Below are positions 28,048-37,564 of a stretch of DNA of 62,875 nt, piece by piece. The translations under genes were made by a program, and so were the position numbers. How positions within the stretch are numbered: position 1 is the stretch's first letter; the number at the start of each line of letters is the position of its first letter. This DNA is from Defluviitaleaceae bacterium. GTDB lineage: Bacteria; Bacillota; Clostridia; Lachnospirales; WQUN01. The stretch covers positions 1 to 62,875 of the forward strand of contig WRLD01000017.1 of the NCBI GenBank assembly GCA_009777845.1. The letters run 5' to 3'. The notes under the pieces are model-generated. The model was not told the DNA's origin, did no database searches, and saw only the letters and a program-made list of their open reading frames with translations.

Positions 28048-30066
28048 ATGTCTAATAAAAAGAAGAGCCTAAAAACACTGGTCTATATAGCAGGACTTTT
28101 ATTTGCTGTGCTTATCATTGAAATTACAGTATTTAATCTAGCTCATTATATTTCATTAAATTCTAATCCTAGAGAAAGTGTCACTATTGAAGCCACGGCT
28201 ATTGAAACGGACGGTATTATTAGTCTAACAGATGTAAATAAGGTAATCCATACGCTTTATATCAAGCCAATCTTTGTTACCGAAACAAGAAAATCTGCGG
28301 ATATTAAAATATCCTGGCTAGACGAGGATTCTACACGCTCACATACTGTTACACTGATAAATGGGTATCAAAACAGCTTTTTCATACCTATAGGTACACG
28401 CGGCGAGGTGGAAAACCTATCCATAGCCTATAATAAAAACCATATATCAATTAGCAAAATAGAGTTTAATGTGCCATTACCATTTAGGTTTCATTTGTTA
28501 CGGTTCATAAGTGTGTGCATTATTGCTGTACTCTGTTATGCTTGGAAAAAGCATGACCTAGGCAAAATATGGTTCGACCCCTCCTCTAAGGCTCAATCAT
28601 GTATTAGCGGCTTCGTTGTTGTTTTTTTTATTGGCATTTTATTTTTAATAACTGTTTTTTCTCAAGATTTTGGGTATATCCCTGGCAGCGAAAATAGGCT
28701 TAAATGGAATCGTGTGTTACATCAATCTAATAACGACATGGTACAAGCTATCAGACAAAAACAGCTACATTTACCAATTGAAGTGAATGACGGCTTGTTA
28801 AATTCAGACCGAATATACGACACTCCATATCTCAATGAAAATAAGGTGCAGTACAAATTTGACCATGTGTTTTTTGAAGGTAGGTATTATTCTTATTTCG
28901 GCATTGTGCCTGTTATTTTTTTCTATCTTCCGTATTCCATAGTTACAGGAAAGGTTTTTTGCTCGGCAATGGCAACTCTCCTTTTTTCTTCACTAGCTTC
29001 AATTGGTTTGTTTTTTTTGTACAGAGAATTGATTTTGCGGTATTTATTAAAAATCCCTTTCGCTATCTATTTAACAGGTGTATTCTGTCTTATGAGCTGT
29101 TCAAATGTTGTTTTTCTTGCTGCCTTTCCTAGAGTTTACGAAAGCTCAATAGCCGCTGGCTTAATGCTTGCAGTTTGGGGGACATTCCTGGTGATTCGCA
29201 GTGTCAAGACTGCCCCGGCACATAAGCAGGTATCTGATACAAGGTTTAATTTTATTGCATTGTTTTTCGGGGCATTATTTCTAGCATTGTCTGTGGGGTG
29301 CAGACCCTCGATGATGTTTTATTCGTTTCTTGTCCCAGTAATTGTATTGCCGCATATTTCTATTAAAAGAATTAAGCCTATCCTTGTAATTGCAGTACCG
29401 TATCTTGTTGTAGCTTCTGGGTTGATGTGGTATAACTGGCAACGCTTTGGTTCCATTACAGAATTTGGAGCAACCTACCAGCTAACCTTAGAAAACTTGA
29501 ATGTTGCAAATGACATTAGTGCATTAGGCTTTGTACGAAGAATTTATAATGGCTTGTATCTAAATTTTTTATTGCTTCCTCGCGTGCTTCCAACATTTCC
29601 ATTTATAAGGGTCGGCTCTCATGAATCTGTTTTTCCTGGTTTTTTTTATGTGGGGTCGTCTGTAGTAGGTATATTTGCTCTACCCGTTAGTTGGTTTTTA
29701 TTAGGCGCATTTCGTGCAAGAAAATTTGAAGCATTAAAAACTAAGCCGCCGTTAATTTCGGCAATGCTCGTAATTTCTTTGATAATTATTGTTTTTTCCG
29801 CTTGTATTGTTGGGGCAGCAGGTCGTTACCAGGTAGATTTTCTTTGGCTTATTGTGATTTCGTCTTTGCTATGTATGGGGATTTTATACCAAGGGCATAT
29901 GAAAGATGAAAATGTAGAAATGGTTTTTAGGCGTATATGCTATGTCACCATGGGCATCAGTAGCTTTACAATGATTGCTGTAGGTATAATAAATCAAGGC
30001 AATGGCTTGTGGGTCAAAAACCCCGCAGTGTTTCAATATTTGGCAGATATGTTTATGTTTTTTTAA
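28048..30066 (+). CDS. Polytopic membrane protein of a polysaccharide cluster (putative GT-C-like)
   Basis: 672 aa. One N-terminal helix (about 11-31), an extracytoplasmic domain of about 115 residues rich in beta strands, then about ten more membrane helices. A conserved-looking segment YKFDHVFFEGRYYSYFGIVP (about 270-290) recalls membrane proteins that accompany GtrB-like GT2 enzymes in gut Firmicutes. Together with the preceding GT2, a role as a lipid-linked-sugar-using transferase outside the membrane is plausible but not shown. The last codons contain a promoter for the next gene. Confidence 0.75.
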   Translation: MSNKKKSLKTLVYIAGLLFAVLIIEITVFNLAHYISLNSNPRESVTIEATAIETDGIISLTDVNKVIHTLYIKPIFVTETRKSADIKISWLDEDSTRSHTVTLINGYQNSFFIPIGTRGEVENLSIAYNKNHISISKIEFNVPLPFRFHLLRFISVCIIAVLCYAWKKHDLGKIWFDPSSKAQSCISGFVVVFFIGILFLITVFSQDFGYIPGSENRLKWNRVLHQSNNDMVQAIRQKQLHLPIEVNDGLLNSDRIYDTPYLNENKVQYKFDHVFFEGRYYSYFGIVPVIFFYLPYSIVTGKVFCSAMATLLFSSLASIGLFFLYRELILRYLLKIPFAIYLTGVFCLMSCSNVVFLAAFPRVYESSIAAGLMLAVWGTFLVIRSVKTAPAHKQVSDTRFNFIALFFGALFLALSVGCRPSMMFYSFLVPVIVLPHISIKRIKPILVIAVPYLVVASGLMWYNWQRFGSITEFGATYQLTLENLNVANDISALGFVRRIYNGLYLNFLLLPRVLPTFPFIRVGSHESVFPGFFYVGSSVVGIFALPVSWFLLGAFRARKFEALKTKPPLISAMLVISLIIIVFSACIVGAAGRYQVDFLWLIVISSLLCMGILYQGHMKDENVEMVFRRICYVTMGISSFTMIAVGIINQGNGLWVKNPAVFQYLADMFMFF

Positions 30067-30080
30067 GGTTATGCTATAAT
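30052..30080 (+). promoter_or_regulatory. Extended -10 promoter for the DUF4330-ligase-CsaB genes
   Basis: TGCTATAAT (perfect -10 with the TGn extension) at 30072-30080, with a weak -35 TTTATG 17 bases upstream that lies in the end of the membrane-protein gene. It would give a transcript starting about 60 bp before the DUF4330 start. Confidence 0.6.
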
Positions 30081-30146
30081 TACCCAAGGCTTGCACACGA
30101 CCTAAGCGGCCGACATATTCAAAAACACCACTAGGAGGAAAAACAA

Positions 30147-30638
30147 ATGCTAAAAGACTCAAAGCTATTCGGGAAAATAAACATCATCGACTTTTTTATA
30201 ATTGTCGCTCTCATCGGCGCGGCGATTTTTGGCGTGTATCAGCTACGCTCGGGGCGCGGGCCGTTGGTGCTTTCACAGGCGGAAACCAAGGACTACATCA
30301 TTTCTTTTTTCACGGAGGAGGTAGAGAGCTTTAGCGCGGAAGCGTTAAGCACAGGCGTAAACGCCTTTGACCATGGGCGTAATATTCCCTTGGGCGTGGT
30401 GGACAGCTTTGAAATCAACGATGCCATTATATGGAACGCCGACCAAAACGGCAACACCGTACGCAGCAACAAGCCAGGTCATTCCTCGGTGGAAATAACC
30501 GCGCGGCTAACCGCCACGCCTAGCGAGCACGGCATAGTTGTCGCAGGCAATCGGTACGGCATAGGGCATAGCCTAGTGTTACGCGCAGGGCGCAGCATTA
30601 TTTTTATGAGAATTTCGGGCTTGGAAGAAGTGAATTAA
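30147..30638 (+). CDS. DUF4330 domain protein
   Basis: 163 aa with AGGAGG before the ATG. Short cytoplasmic N-terminus with GKINIIDFFIIVALIGAAIF forming one membrane anchor (about 10-32), then a soluble outer domain of about 130 residues. The INIIDFFII entry and overall form fit DUF4330, a membrane-anchored family of unknown role often found near glycan-polymer genes. It ends one base before the ligase-like gene, suggesting co-translation. Confidence 0.75.
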   Translation: MLKDSKLFGKINIIDFFIIVALIGAAIFGVYQLRSGRGPLVLSQAETKDYIISFFTEEVESFSAEALSTGVNAFDHGRNIPLGVVDSFEINDAIIWNADQNGNTVRSNKPGHSSVEITARLTATPSEHGIVVAGNRYGIGHSLVLRAGRSIIFMRISGLEEVN

Positions 30639-32303
30639 ATGTATACAAATAGTGTTATTATACGAAAAATAACCGCGTTTTTGGCGTGGTTGAATTATTA
30701 TTTTGAATATAGCCTAATTTACAAGGGCTTTCTTGTCGTGCAGAACGCGGCGCGAGGCAGTAGGATTTTAGGCGGCTTTGTTAGCACGGAATATAGGGAT
30801 TATTGGCAAGGCTCGCTTATATTGCGACTGCTTGCGTTTGTTTGCGGTAAAATTATTTTGGCTGGGGGCTGGGTGGTTAATGCCCTTGCACGCCTAAACG
30901 AAACTAGCATGACTAGAAGGGTTTACCAGTTTTTGCGAAAATCGCTGATTCTTAACTGGTTGCTTAATTTAAGGAACGCGTACATGTTATTTATTGTTGG
31001 CGCGTTGCTTTTTCCTGCACATATGTGGAATAACATGCTTTTGCTTTTGTCGGCGGTAGTTTTTTCTATGCTTTACGCCGTAAAATGGGCGGCTTCGGCG
31101 GCTTCGGCGGTTGCACCGCTTGCATTTTCGCAGAAATGTCTTGCCAAGCCGCACAACGTCACGAAAAATACAGCTTCGTCAGACGGTCTTGACGAGCCGC
31201 ACAACGTCACAAGCAGTACGACCTCTGAGGAATGTCACGCCAATCCGCACAAAACCCCCATCTCATTCTCCCACATCTCCCCTGCCCTACTAATTTTCGT
31301 CTTTTTCTGCGGTTTAAGCATAATTACAGGCTACGGCGGCGGCGACAGCTTGCGTGTGTTTATTATTCTGTTCGCTTGCGTGGTTCATTCCGTGCTTGTT
31401 TCCCTTATTTTTACCAAAAAAGAAGATTTTCGCATGTTTTTTGTATTTTTGGCGGCCGCGCTCGCACTTGTCGCGCTGTATGGCATCTACCTATTTATGG
31501 GCGGCATAGAAATACGCGAGGAATTAGTTGACCTTGGCGTAAGTCCTGGGCTTTCGCGCCTTTATTCCACTATGGGCAACCCCAACACGGACGCGATGTT
31601 TTGGGCTATGGTTCTGCCCTTTGTGCTTGCGGTGTGCGTCACCGTCAAATCGGACACGGCGCGGTTTTTGCTTGCCGCGGCGTTTGCGATTGTGCTTGCG
31701 GCGTTTGCGTTGACTTATTCGCGGTCGGGCTATGTGGCTTTTATGGCGGGCGTGGGCGTTTTTATTTTGCTTACCGCGCCGCGCCTTGTGCCTGTCGCGC
31801 TGTTCGCGCTCGTCCTCGCGTTGCCGTTTATTCCTGCGGGCATTATCGAGCGGCTTTTTACGCTAGGGCAAGACTCGTCCAGCCGCTATCGCTTCCTTAT
31901 TTGGGAAGGGACTGGGCGTATGCTGCACGATTTTTGGGTACGCGGCATAGGAATGGGGCCCGCCGCGTTTATCCGAATTTACAGCGACTATTCGCACCCC
32001 TTGGCGGAGCGGGCTATGCACTCGCACAATACCTTTTTGGACATACTCTCACATAGCGGAATAGGCGCGTTTTTGGCGTTTTTGGCTTATTTATACAGAC
32101 TTTTGCGGCGCGGAATAGCCACGCATTTTGCGAGCGACGACTTGGAAACGAAAATATTCATTTCTGCGGGAATCGCCGCAATTGCGGTGTTTATTATAGT
32201 CGGGCTAGGCGAATATGTGTGGTTTTATCCAAGGGTTATGTTTGTGTTTTGGGTATGCGCAGGGGTTTTGGGCGGACTTTGTATGGGAAAAAAAGCCATA
32301 TGA
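30639..32303 (+). CDS. O-antigen ligase/polymerase-like membrane protein
   Basis: 554 aa with about 11-12 membrane helices. The Wzy_C/O-antigen-ligase part is clear: STMGNPNTDAMFWAMVLPF, ALTYSRSGYVAFMAG (about 360) and the large outer loop ending ERAMHSHNTFLDILSHSGIG (about 455). Members polymerise or attach lipid-linked glycans outside the membrane. A hydrophilic insert at about residues 165-208 has PHNVT twice and NPHK, built from DNA copies of CACAACGTCACGA; it separates two helices and looks repeat-derived. The stop overlaps the next start (ATGA). Confidence 0.88.
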   Translation: MYTNSVIIRKITAFLAWLNYYFEYSLIYKGFLVVQNAARGSRILGGFVSTEYRDYWQGSLILRLLAFVCGKIILAGGWVVNALARLNETSMTRRVYQFLRKSLILNWLLNLRNAYMLFIVGALLFPAHMWNNMLLLLSAVVFSMLYAVKWAASAASAVAPLAFSQKCLAKPHNVTKNTASSDGLDEPHNVTSSTTSEECHANPHKTPISFSHISPALLIFVFFCGLSIITGYGGGDSLRVFIILFACVVHSVLVSLIFTKKEDFRMFFVFLAAALALVALYGIYLFMGGIEIREELVDLGVSPGLSRLYSTMGNPNTDAMFWAMVLPFVLAVCVTVKSDTARFLLAAAFAIVLAAFALTYSRSGYVAFMAGVGVFILLTAPRLVPVALFALVLALPFIPAGIIERLFTLGQDSSSRYRFLIWEGTGRMLHDFWVRGIGMGPAAFIRIYSDYSHPLAERAMHSHNTFLDILSHSGIGAFLAFLAYLYRLLRRGIATHFASDDLETKIFISAGIAAIAVFIIVGLGEYVWFYPRVMFVFWVCAGVLGGLCMGKKAI

Positions 32304-34573
32304 AAATCCTACACATGATTTCCGGCGGCGACAAGGGCGGTGCGAAAACCTCGGTATTCGCGCTTTTGTTGGCTTTAAATGAAACCGTAGATATAACAAT
32401 CGCCTGCTTCACCGAGGGCGTTTTTTACCAAGAAGTACAAGAGCTGCCAGTAAAATCCATACTGTTCAAGCAAAAATTCCGCAACGATTTAAGCATAATT
32501 TATAAACTTTCTCGTTACATTCGCCAAAACGGCTTTGACATTATTCACGCGCATGGTGCGAGGGCTAATTTTATTTCAATGATGCTGCGGCCGTTTGTTA
32601 AGGTGCCTGTGGTTACGACTGTTCACAGCGATTACAAGCTGGATTTTACTGACAAGCTGTACAAAAAGATTTTTTACACGGTTTTGAATGTCGTGGCGTT
32701 GCGTACGTTGGATTATTATATCGGCGTTTCGGAGGAATTTCGCAGAATGTTAATTAGCCGCGGATTCAACGAGGAGCGAGTTTTTTCGGTATATAATGCG
32801 GTGGATTTTAATAAGGAAATAAAATTCTGCTCGCGCGAGGAATTTTTAATGCGCTTCGCGATTGACAGCAACGAGAATACAGGCTCGTTGAAACGCCTTG
32901 CGATTGAAACAAAAAACCCAACAATAGTAGGCATTATCGGCCGTTTCGACTACGTAAAGGGGCATGATATATTCCTGCGAGCGGCGGCACAAATATGTAA
33001 AACTCGCGATGATGTATTATTTTTGCTTGCAGGCGAGGGCTTTGAAGAACCGAGCTTACGCAAGCTGGCGGAAACGCTTGGCATAGAAAAAAACGTGATT
33101 TTTACTGGGTTTGTGAGCGACATTTTTAGTTTTATAAACGCAATCGACATCAATGTTTGCGCTTCGCGTTCCGAGAGCTTTCCGTTTATGCTACTGGAGG
33201 GCGCGTTGTTAAAAAAAGCGACCGTTTCCACCGCCGTGGGCGGTATTCCCGAGCTTATTCTGCACGAAAAAACAGGGCTTCTTGTACCCGAGGGCGATTA
33301 CGAACAGCTCGCGCAGAAAATCAGTTTTTATATAGAAAACCCGCAAATAGGCGTTTCGCACGGCGAAAATCTATTTTTGCACGCGCGCGAAAATTTTTCC
33401 AAGGAAGTGCTGCAAACCAAGTCTATAGAAATTTACGACACAATTCTGCGTAAGGAAAAGGCCGCAAACCGCGTATTTGACATCATGCTGTCGGGCTATT
33501 ACGGCTATGCAAACTCTGGCGACGACGCGCTTTTGGACGCGGTAATCAAGTCGCTACGCAAGGAGCGGGAAAATCTTTCCATTCTTGTGCTAAGCCGCAA
33601 TCCACAGCAAACCATGCGCGATTACGGCGTTTTTTCCATACATCGGCTCAATTTTTTTCTCGTGCAACGCTATATGAAACGCACGCGGCTGATTGTGTAC
33701 GGCGGCGGCAGTCATATGCAAGATATTACCAGTACGCGCTCGCTCGTCTACTACACATTTCTTGTGCATATGGCAAAATTCATGCAAATGCGCGTTATGC
33801 TGTACGGAAACGGTATCGGCCCAATCACAAAAGCGCGCAACATAAAAAAGGCACGCCGCGCATTAAATGTGTGCGATTATATTTCCCTGCGCGACCCTTA
33901 TTCGCTGGAATATATCAAAACCATGGGCGTAAAAAACCCCAACATGGTGGTAAGCATTGACCCTGTTTTTTCGTTGGATAGCGACGTGCAGTTGCCCGAT
34001 GTGCAGGACGTGCTAACGCCGCCCAACGCAGGGGAAACGCCAAGCGGCGGCGAGCGGTTTTTTGTCGTATCGTTACGTCCGTGGCAGTACAACGAGGCGG
34101 ACTTTGTGGAAAAAATAGCGGAAGCAATAAATTTCACCGCCGAAAAATACGCGCTTACGCCCCTGCTCGTTCCCATGCACAGCATGGATATTGCCATTTT
34201 AAGGGAAACGGCAAGGGAGCTAAACTGCAAACACATTTTGTTGCATAAGGTGTACGACTATAAGACGATTATGGCAATCGTGGCAAGGGCGGAATTTGCC
34301 ATATGTATGCGCCTGCACGCGCTTATTTATGCGGCGAGCGTGGGCTTGCCCATTATCGGGCTTGTGTACGACCCAAAGGTGTCCAACTTTATCTCGTATA
34401 TGAACGAGGAAACGCAGGTAGATACTTCCAACTTGGACTTGGGCGCGCTGAAGGGCATGATTGATAGGATAATGCAAGACCCCGACGCGGCGAGGGAGAA
34501 AATCGCGAGGGAGCATGAACGGCTGAAAAGGCTGGCAGGGCAGGACGCTAGGGTGGCGGTGGGGTTGTTGTAG
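32300..34573 (+). CDS. csaB: Fused GT4 glycosyltransferase - polysaccharide pyruvyl transferase (CsaB)
   Basis: About 757 aa from the ATG at 32300, which overlaps the previous stop; a longer in-frame reading lies within the ligase gene. Residues 1-380: GT4 (GT-B) enzyme with GGDKGGAKTSVFALL, VGIIGRFDYVKGHD (about 218) and the nucleotide-sugar Glu region CASRSESFPFMLLEGALL (about 285). Residues about 395-757: CsaB-like pyruvyl transferase (LSGYYGYANSGDDALLDAVI, VYGGGSHMQDITS, CMRLHALIYAASVGLPIIGL). CsaB adds pyruvate ketals to the secondary cell-wall polymer that SLH-domain proteins bind. The fusion links sugar addition and pyruvylation; the domain order is read directly from the sequence. Confidence 0.9.
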   Translation: MKILHMISGGDKGGAKTSVFALLLALNETVDITIACFTEGVFYQEVQELPVKSILFKQKFRNDLSIIYKLSRYIRQNGFDIIHAHGARANFISMMLRPFVKVPVVTTVHSDYKLDFTDKLYKKIFYTVLNVVALRTLDYYIGVSEEFRRMLISRGFNEERVFSVYNAVDFNKEIKFCSREEFLMRFAIDSNENTGSLKRLAIETKNPTIVGIIGRFDYVKGHDIFLRAAAQICKTRDDVLFLLAGEGFEEPSLRKLAETLGIEKNVIFTGFVSDIFSFINAIDINVCASRSESFPFMLLEGALLKKATVSTAVGGIPELILHEKTGLLVPEGDYEQLAQKISFYIENPQIGVSHGENLFLHARENFSKEVLQTKSIEIYDTILRKEKAANRVFDIMLSGYYGYANSGDDALLDAVIKSLRKERENLSILVLSRNPQQTMRDYGVFSIHRLNFFLVQRYMKRTRLIVYGGGSHMQDITSTRSLVYYTFLVHMAKFMQMRVMLYGNGIGPITKARNIKKARRALNVCDYISLRDPYSLEYIKTMGVKNPNMVVSIDPVFSLDSDVQLPDVQDVLTPPNAGETPSGGERFFVVSLRPWQYNEADFVEKIAEAINFTAEKYALTPLLVPMHSMDIAILRETARELNCKHILLHKVYDYKTIMAIVARAEFAICMRLHALIYAASVGLPIIGLVYDPKVSNFISYMNEETQVDTSNLDLGALKGMIDRIMQDPDAAREKIAREHERLKRLAGQDARVAVGLL

Positions 34574-34634
34574 GGGGTGGGCTGTGGTGAATGGGGTTTT
34601 AAGGGCATGGGCTTGGGCTTGGTGACGGTTAATT

Positions 34635-34746
34635 GTAGGGGGCGGATTTATCCGCCCCGAGGTTGCCACGCACCAAATTGATAGGACGTAACCTGCCCCA
34701 AGTTGACGAACGTGCGGGGGTCGGGACGGATAAATCCGTCCCCTAC
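34635..34746. repeat. Family A repeat, 112 bp
   Basis: GTAGGGGGCGGATTTATCCG at the left and the inverted GGACGGATAAATCCGTCCCC plus TAC at the right. Interior contains CACCAAATTGATAGGACGTA and GACGAACGTGCGGGGGTCGG. One of two copies in the gap 34574-35085. Confidence 0.85.
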
Positions 34747-34817
34747 AAAAACCATGCTTCCGTTTTGACGGTGTTGCTCGTCACGAATGGACGAACGCTG
34801 TCGTATCGGGACGGACT

Positions 34818-34929
34818 GTAGGGGGCGGATTTATCCGCCCCGAGGTTAGCACGTATCAAATTGATGGGGCGTAACCTGCCCTAAATTGATGAACGTGCGG
34901 GGGTCGGGACGGATAAATCCGTCCCCTAC
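34818..34929. repeat. Family A repeat, 112 bp
   Basis: Second copy, about 70 bp after the first and in the same orientation; near-identical ends and interior, with a few substitutions (GGTTAGCACGTATCAAATTG). Confidence 0.85.
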
Positions 34930-34949
34930 AAAAACCATGCTGTGTGACA

Positions 34950-35080
34950 GTGGATAACAAACTGGCTATGGCTGTAGGTGTGAGTATACATATCGAGAAG
35001 TTGGTGATGGATAGTAAACTGGCGGTGGCTGTGGGTGTACGTGTACATATCGAGAAGTTGGCGGTGGGGAATGAATTGGG
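34950..35080. repeat. 57-bp tandem repeat next to the NB-ARC gene
   Basis: Two full units and a partial third, 57 bp apart (34953, 35010, 35067), each with GGATAxxAAACTGG and TACATATCGAGAAGTTGG. The array ends at the 3' terminus of the NB-ARC/TPR gene. It is open on the plus strand as a short repetitive ORF, but no ribosome site supports translation. Confidence 0.75.
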
Positions 35081-35085
35081 TGGGG

Positions 35086-37257
35086 CTATAGCTGGGTGGA
35101 TAGCCAGTGGTCGAAGTCGGTGGGGTTGTCGTGGAGGGCGGTGTAGTTGAAACGTACACCGTTCTTGCTGTCTTTTGTCGAGGGGTGATTTTCGCCTAAT
35201 TTTTTAAGTCGAATACAGTAGGCTTGGACAACTAGTGATAGGGCTTCGGCATAGTTGCCTTGGTTGTAATGTACTAGCGAGATATTGTGGTATGTGGTGG
35301 CGGTGTCGGGGTGGTCTGTGCCTAGGGATTTTTCGTAGATTTTTAGGGCTTTTTCGTACCAGTGTAAGGCTTCGTCATATTTGCCTTGGTCTTTATATAC
35401 TACTGCGATGTTGTTGTAGGTGGTAGCGGTGGAGGGGTGGTCTGTGCCTAGGGCTTTTTCGCGGATTTTTAGGGCTTTTTCAAACCAGTGTACGGCTTTG
35501 TCATATCTGCCTTGGTTTGTATATACTACTGCGATGCTGTTGTATGTGGTAGCGGTGGAGGGGTGGTCTGTGTCTAGGGCTTTTTCTTTGATTTTTAGGG
35601 CTTTTTCGTACCAGTGTAAGGCTTCGTCATATTTGCCTTGGCTGTAATATACTCCTGCAATATTATTGTAGGTGGTGGCAGTGTCGGGGTGGTCTGTGTC
35701 GTGGATTTTTTCGCTGATTTTTAGGTCTTTTTCGTACCAGTGTAACGCCTTATCGTACTCGCCGTAACGGTTATATTCAAATGCGATATTATTAAGCAAG
35801 TTACTGACTTCTGCCTTTTCCACATCATAAAACTGCTCCATTACGGCTTCTGCTAGAGTGAGTTTAAAGTGCGATTTTGTATAAGGGTCGGTGAGTTTTA
35901 TATAGTTTTCGTCCCTCATGTAGTCTATCATTTCCGCACAGTCGTCATATGACGGCTTGCCGTACTGTAGCGTGATAGATTCCTTTATTATGGGGTGCAT
36001 GTAGTAGCCGTCCTCGGAGGCGGTAAGCCAACCTATAGCGACAAGCCTTTGCAGGTCGTTTACATTGCAGTTAAGCCATTTTTTTATGTCGCTTGGCATA
36101 GGCACGCTTGGTAAAATGGCTATGTTTTTTAGTATGCGTATTTGTTCGGGGAGGCTTTCGGGGTTGGCGGCTTTTTCTGCGGATAGGCTTTCGGGTTCGG
36201 CGGCTTTTTCTGCCGAAAGTGCAAATAGCTTTGCTAGATGTTCGGCTATGGTTGTTGATTTGCTATTGTTGCCGTTGTTGTCGCCTTGTTTGCTGTTGCT
36301 GTTTTGTTTGCTGTGGTCGGTTTCGATTTTCAAGTCAAAGTACGAGAAGCCCCTCTTTTCTAAGTCCTCTGCAAACTGTGCTAACGGATAATCGGGTACA
36401 CTTGCCACACGCGCGAGCAGTTCTACGGACAGCGTGTGACATGCTACAGTGCCGACAAGTTTTTTTACTATGTCCTTGTGTTTGCGTTCTTTATCGTACT
36501 TATAGTAGTTGTAAAAAATGTCGATACATTGTAGCTCGTCCAAAAATCCTATGGGGAATTGCTCAAAATTGCCTATTTCTTCTCGCCGTGACGTAAGTAC
36601 CACGGTAGCATCTAGCGTTTCCAAAAAGTCTAGGTCGTCGGCGTTTTCGGAAACATTGTCAATGAAGATAATGATGTCTTTCCCTGCGGTGGTTATGAAG
36701 CGTAGTATTTCGGTGTAGCGTGTGTCGGGGTCGTTTATTTCGGTAAAGAGCGTAAAGGCTTTTAGTAGGCTTTCCTTTATGTTTTCTTGGTATTCTATCC
36801 ACGCCATGTGTGGATATTTGGCTTCCTCTTTTAGTTGGTGGAACAGGGCTTTGGCTATGGTTGTTTTGCCTACACCGCCCAAGCCGTTGACGAGTGCGAG
36901 CTTTTGGGTTTGTGTTATTTTTTTGTTGAGTTGGTATATTTCTTTTTCACGGTGTGCAAATTTGTTGTTTGGTTTTGGTGGTGAGGTGGTTACGGCGGTT
37001 GGTGGTGGGGTTGCGGTGTCGGTCGGGGTGGTTAAGTGGTGTGAGGTGTTGTCAGAGGGGTATAGTTGGTTGTTTATTATTATTGTTGGTGATTGTGTTT
37101 GTGTTTGTTCCTGTGACTGCGTTTGTGCTAGTGCTTGCGGTTTTCGTTTTTTTATTAAATGCCTAATAACTGCCGCAACCGTCCCAAGGACAGCAACGCC
37201 AATACCACTAAAAATCCACTCTTTATGCTCGTTAATAAATTCCATTAAACCACGCAT
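35086..37257 (-). CDS. Membrane-anchored STAND/NB-ARC NTPase with TPR repeats
   Basis: About 723 aa from the ATG at 37255-37257, with AAAGGTGG upstream. One membrane helix (about residues 11-32), a Gln/Thr/Pro-rich linker (about 35-95), then an NB-ARC ATPase: Walker A NGLGGVGKTTIAKAL (about 123), Walker B DIIIFIDNV, sensor VVLTSRREE. A winged-helix-like middle part follows, then at least five kinesin-light-chain-type TPRs (about 470-680: WYEKALKIxEKxLxTDHPxTATTYNNIA). STAND proteins are ATP-switched signalling hubs; TPRs bind the trigger. Some act in anti-phage immunity, others in regulation. No separate effector domain is seen, so the membrane segment may be the output. Flanked by repeats, with no operon partner. 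Confidence 0.85.
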   Translation of the reverse strand: MRGLMEFINEHKEWIFSGIGVAVLGTVAAVIRHLIKKRKPQALAQTQSQEQTQTQSPTIIINNQLYPSDNTSHHLTTPTDTATPPPTAVTTSPPKPNNKFAHREKEIYQLNKKITQTQKLALVNGLGGVGKTTIAKALFHQLKEEAKYPHMAWIEYQENIKESLLKAFTLFTEINDPDTRYTEILRFITTAGKDIIIFIDNVSENADDLDFLETLDATVVLTSRREEIGNFEQFPIGFLDELQCIDIFYNYYKYDKERKHKDIVKKLVGTVACHTLSVELLARVASVPDYPLAQFAEDLEKRGFSYFDLKIETDHSKQNSNSKQGDNNGNNSKSTTIAEHLAKLFALSAEKAAEPESLSAEKAANPESLPEQIRILKNIAILPSVPMPSDIKKWLNCNVNDLQRLVAIGWLTASEDGYYMHPIIKESITLQYGKPSYDDCAEMIDYMRDENYIKLTDPYTKSHFKLTLAEAVMEQFYDVEKAEVSNLLNNIAFEYNRYGEYDKALHWYEKDLKISEKIHDTDHPDTATTYNNIAGVYYSQGKYDEALHWYEKALKIKEKALDTDHPSTATTYNSIAVVYTNQGRYDKAVHWFEKALKIREKALGTDHPSTATTYNNIAVVYKDQGKYDEALHWYEKALKIYEKSLGTDHPDTATTYHNISLVHYNQGNYAEALSLVVQAYCIRLKKLGENHPSTKDSKNGVRFNYTALHDNPTDFDHWLSTQL

Positions 37258-37365
37258 ACCCCCGCCACCTTTCTTTCCGTATATTACCAATCAACGTGCT
37301 TTAACATTTTACAACAAATGTCTGCAAAAGTAAAACACTAATTACGGTGATATGGTTTTAGGGGC

Positions 37366-37521
37366 GTAGGGGGCGGATTTATCCGCCCCGAGGTTAGCAC
37401 GTTATCCGCCTTGCCCACGTACCACCTCGCTCCTCAATTACCACGCACCAAATTTATGGGACGTAACCTGCCCCAAGTTGACGAACGTGCGGGGGTCGGG
37501 ACGGATAAATCCGCCCCCTAC
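37366..37521. repeat. Family A repeat, 156 bp
   Basis: Starts GTAGGGGGCGGATTTATCCG and ends ATAAATCCGCCCCCTAC. It contains an extra segment (CGTTATCCGCCTTGCCCACG) absent from the 112-bp copies. Confidence 0.85.
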
Positions 37522-37564
37522 AAAAACCTTGCGAACTGGTAATTGTTGCGTAAAATTAAATTGC

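Noticed and set aside
34944..35150. 68-codon plus-strand ORF with repeated KLAVAVGVxxHIEKL
   Set aside because: It arises from the 57-bp tandem repeat, has no ribosome site, and runs into the antisense of the NB-ARC gene.
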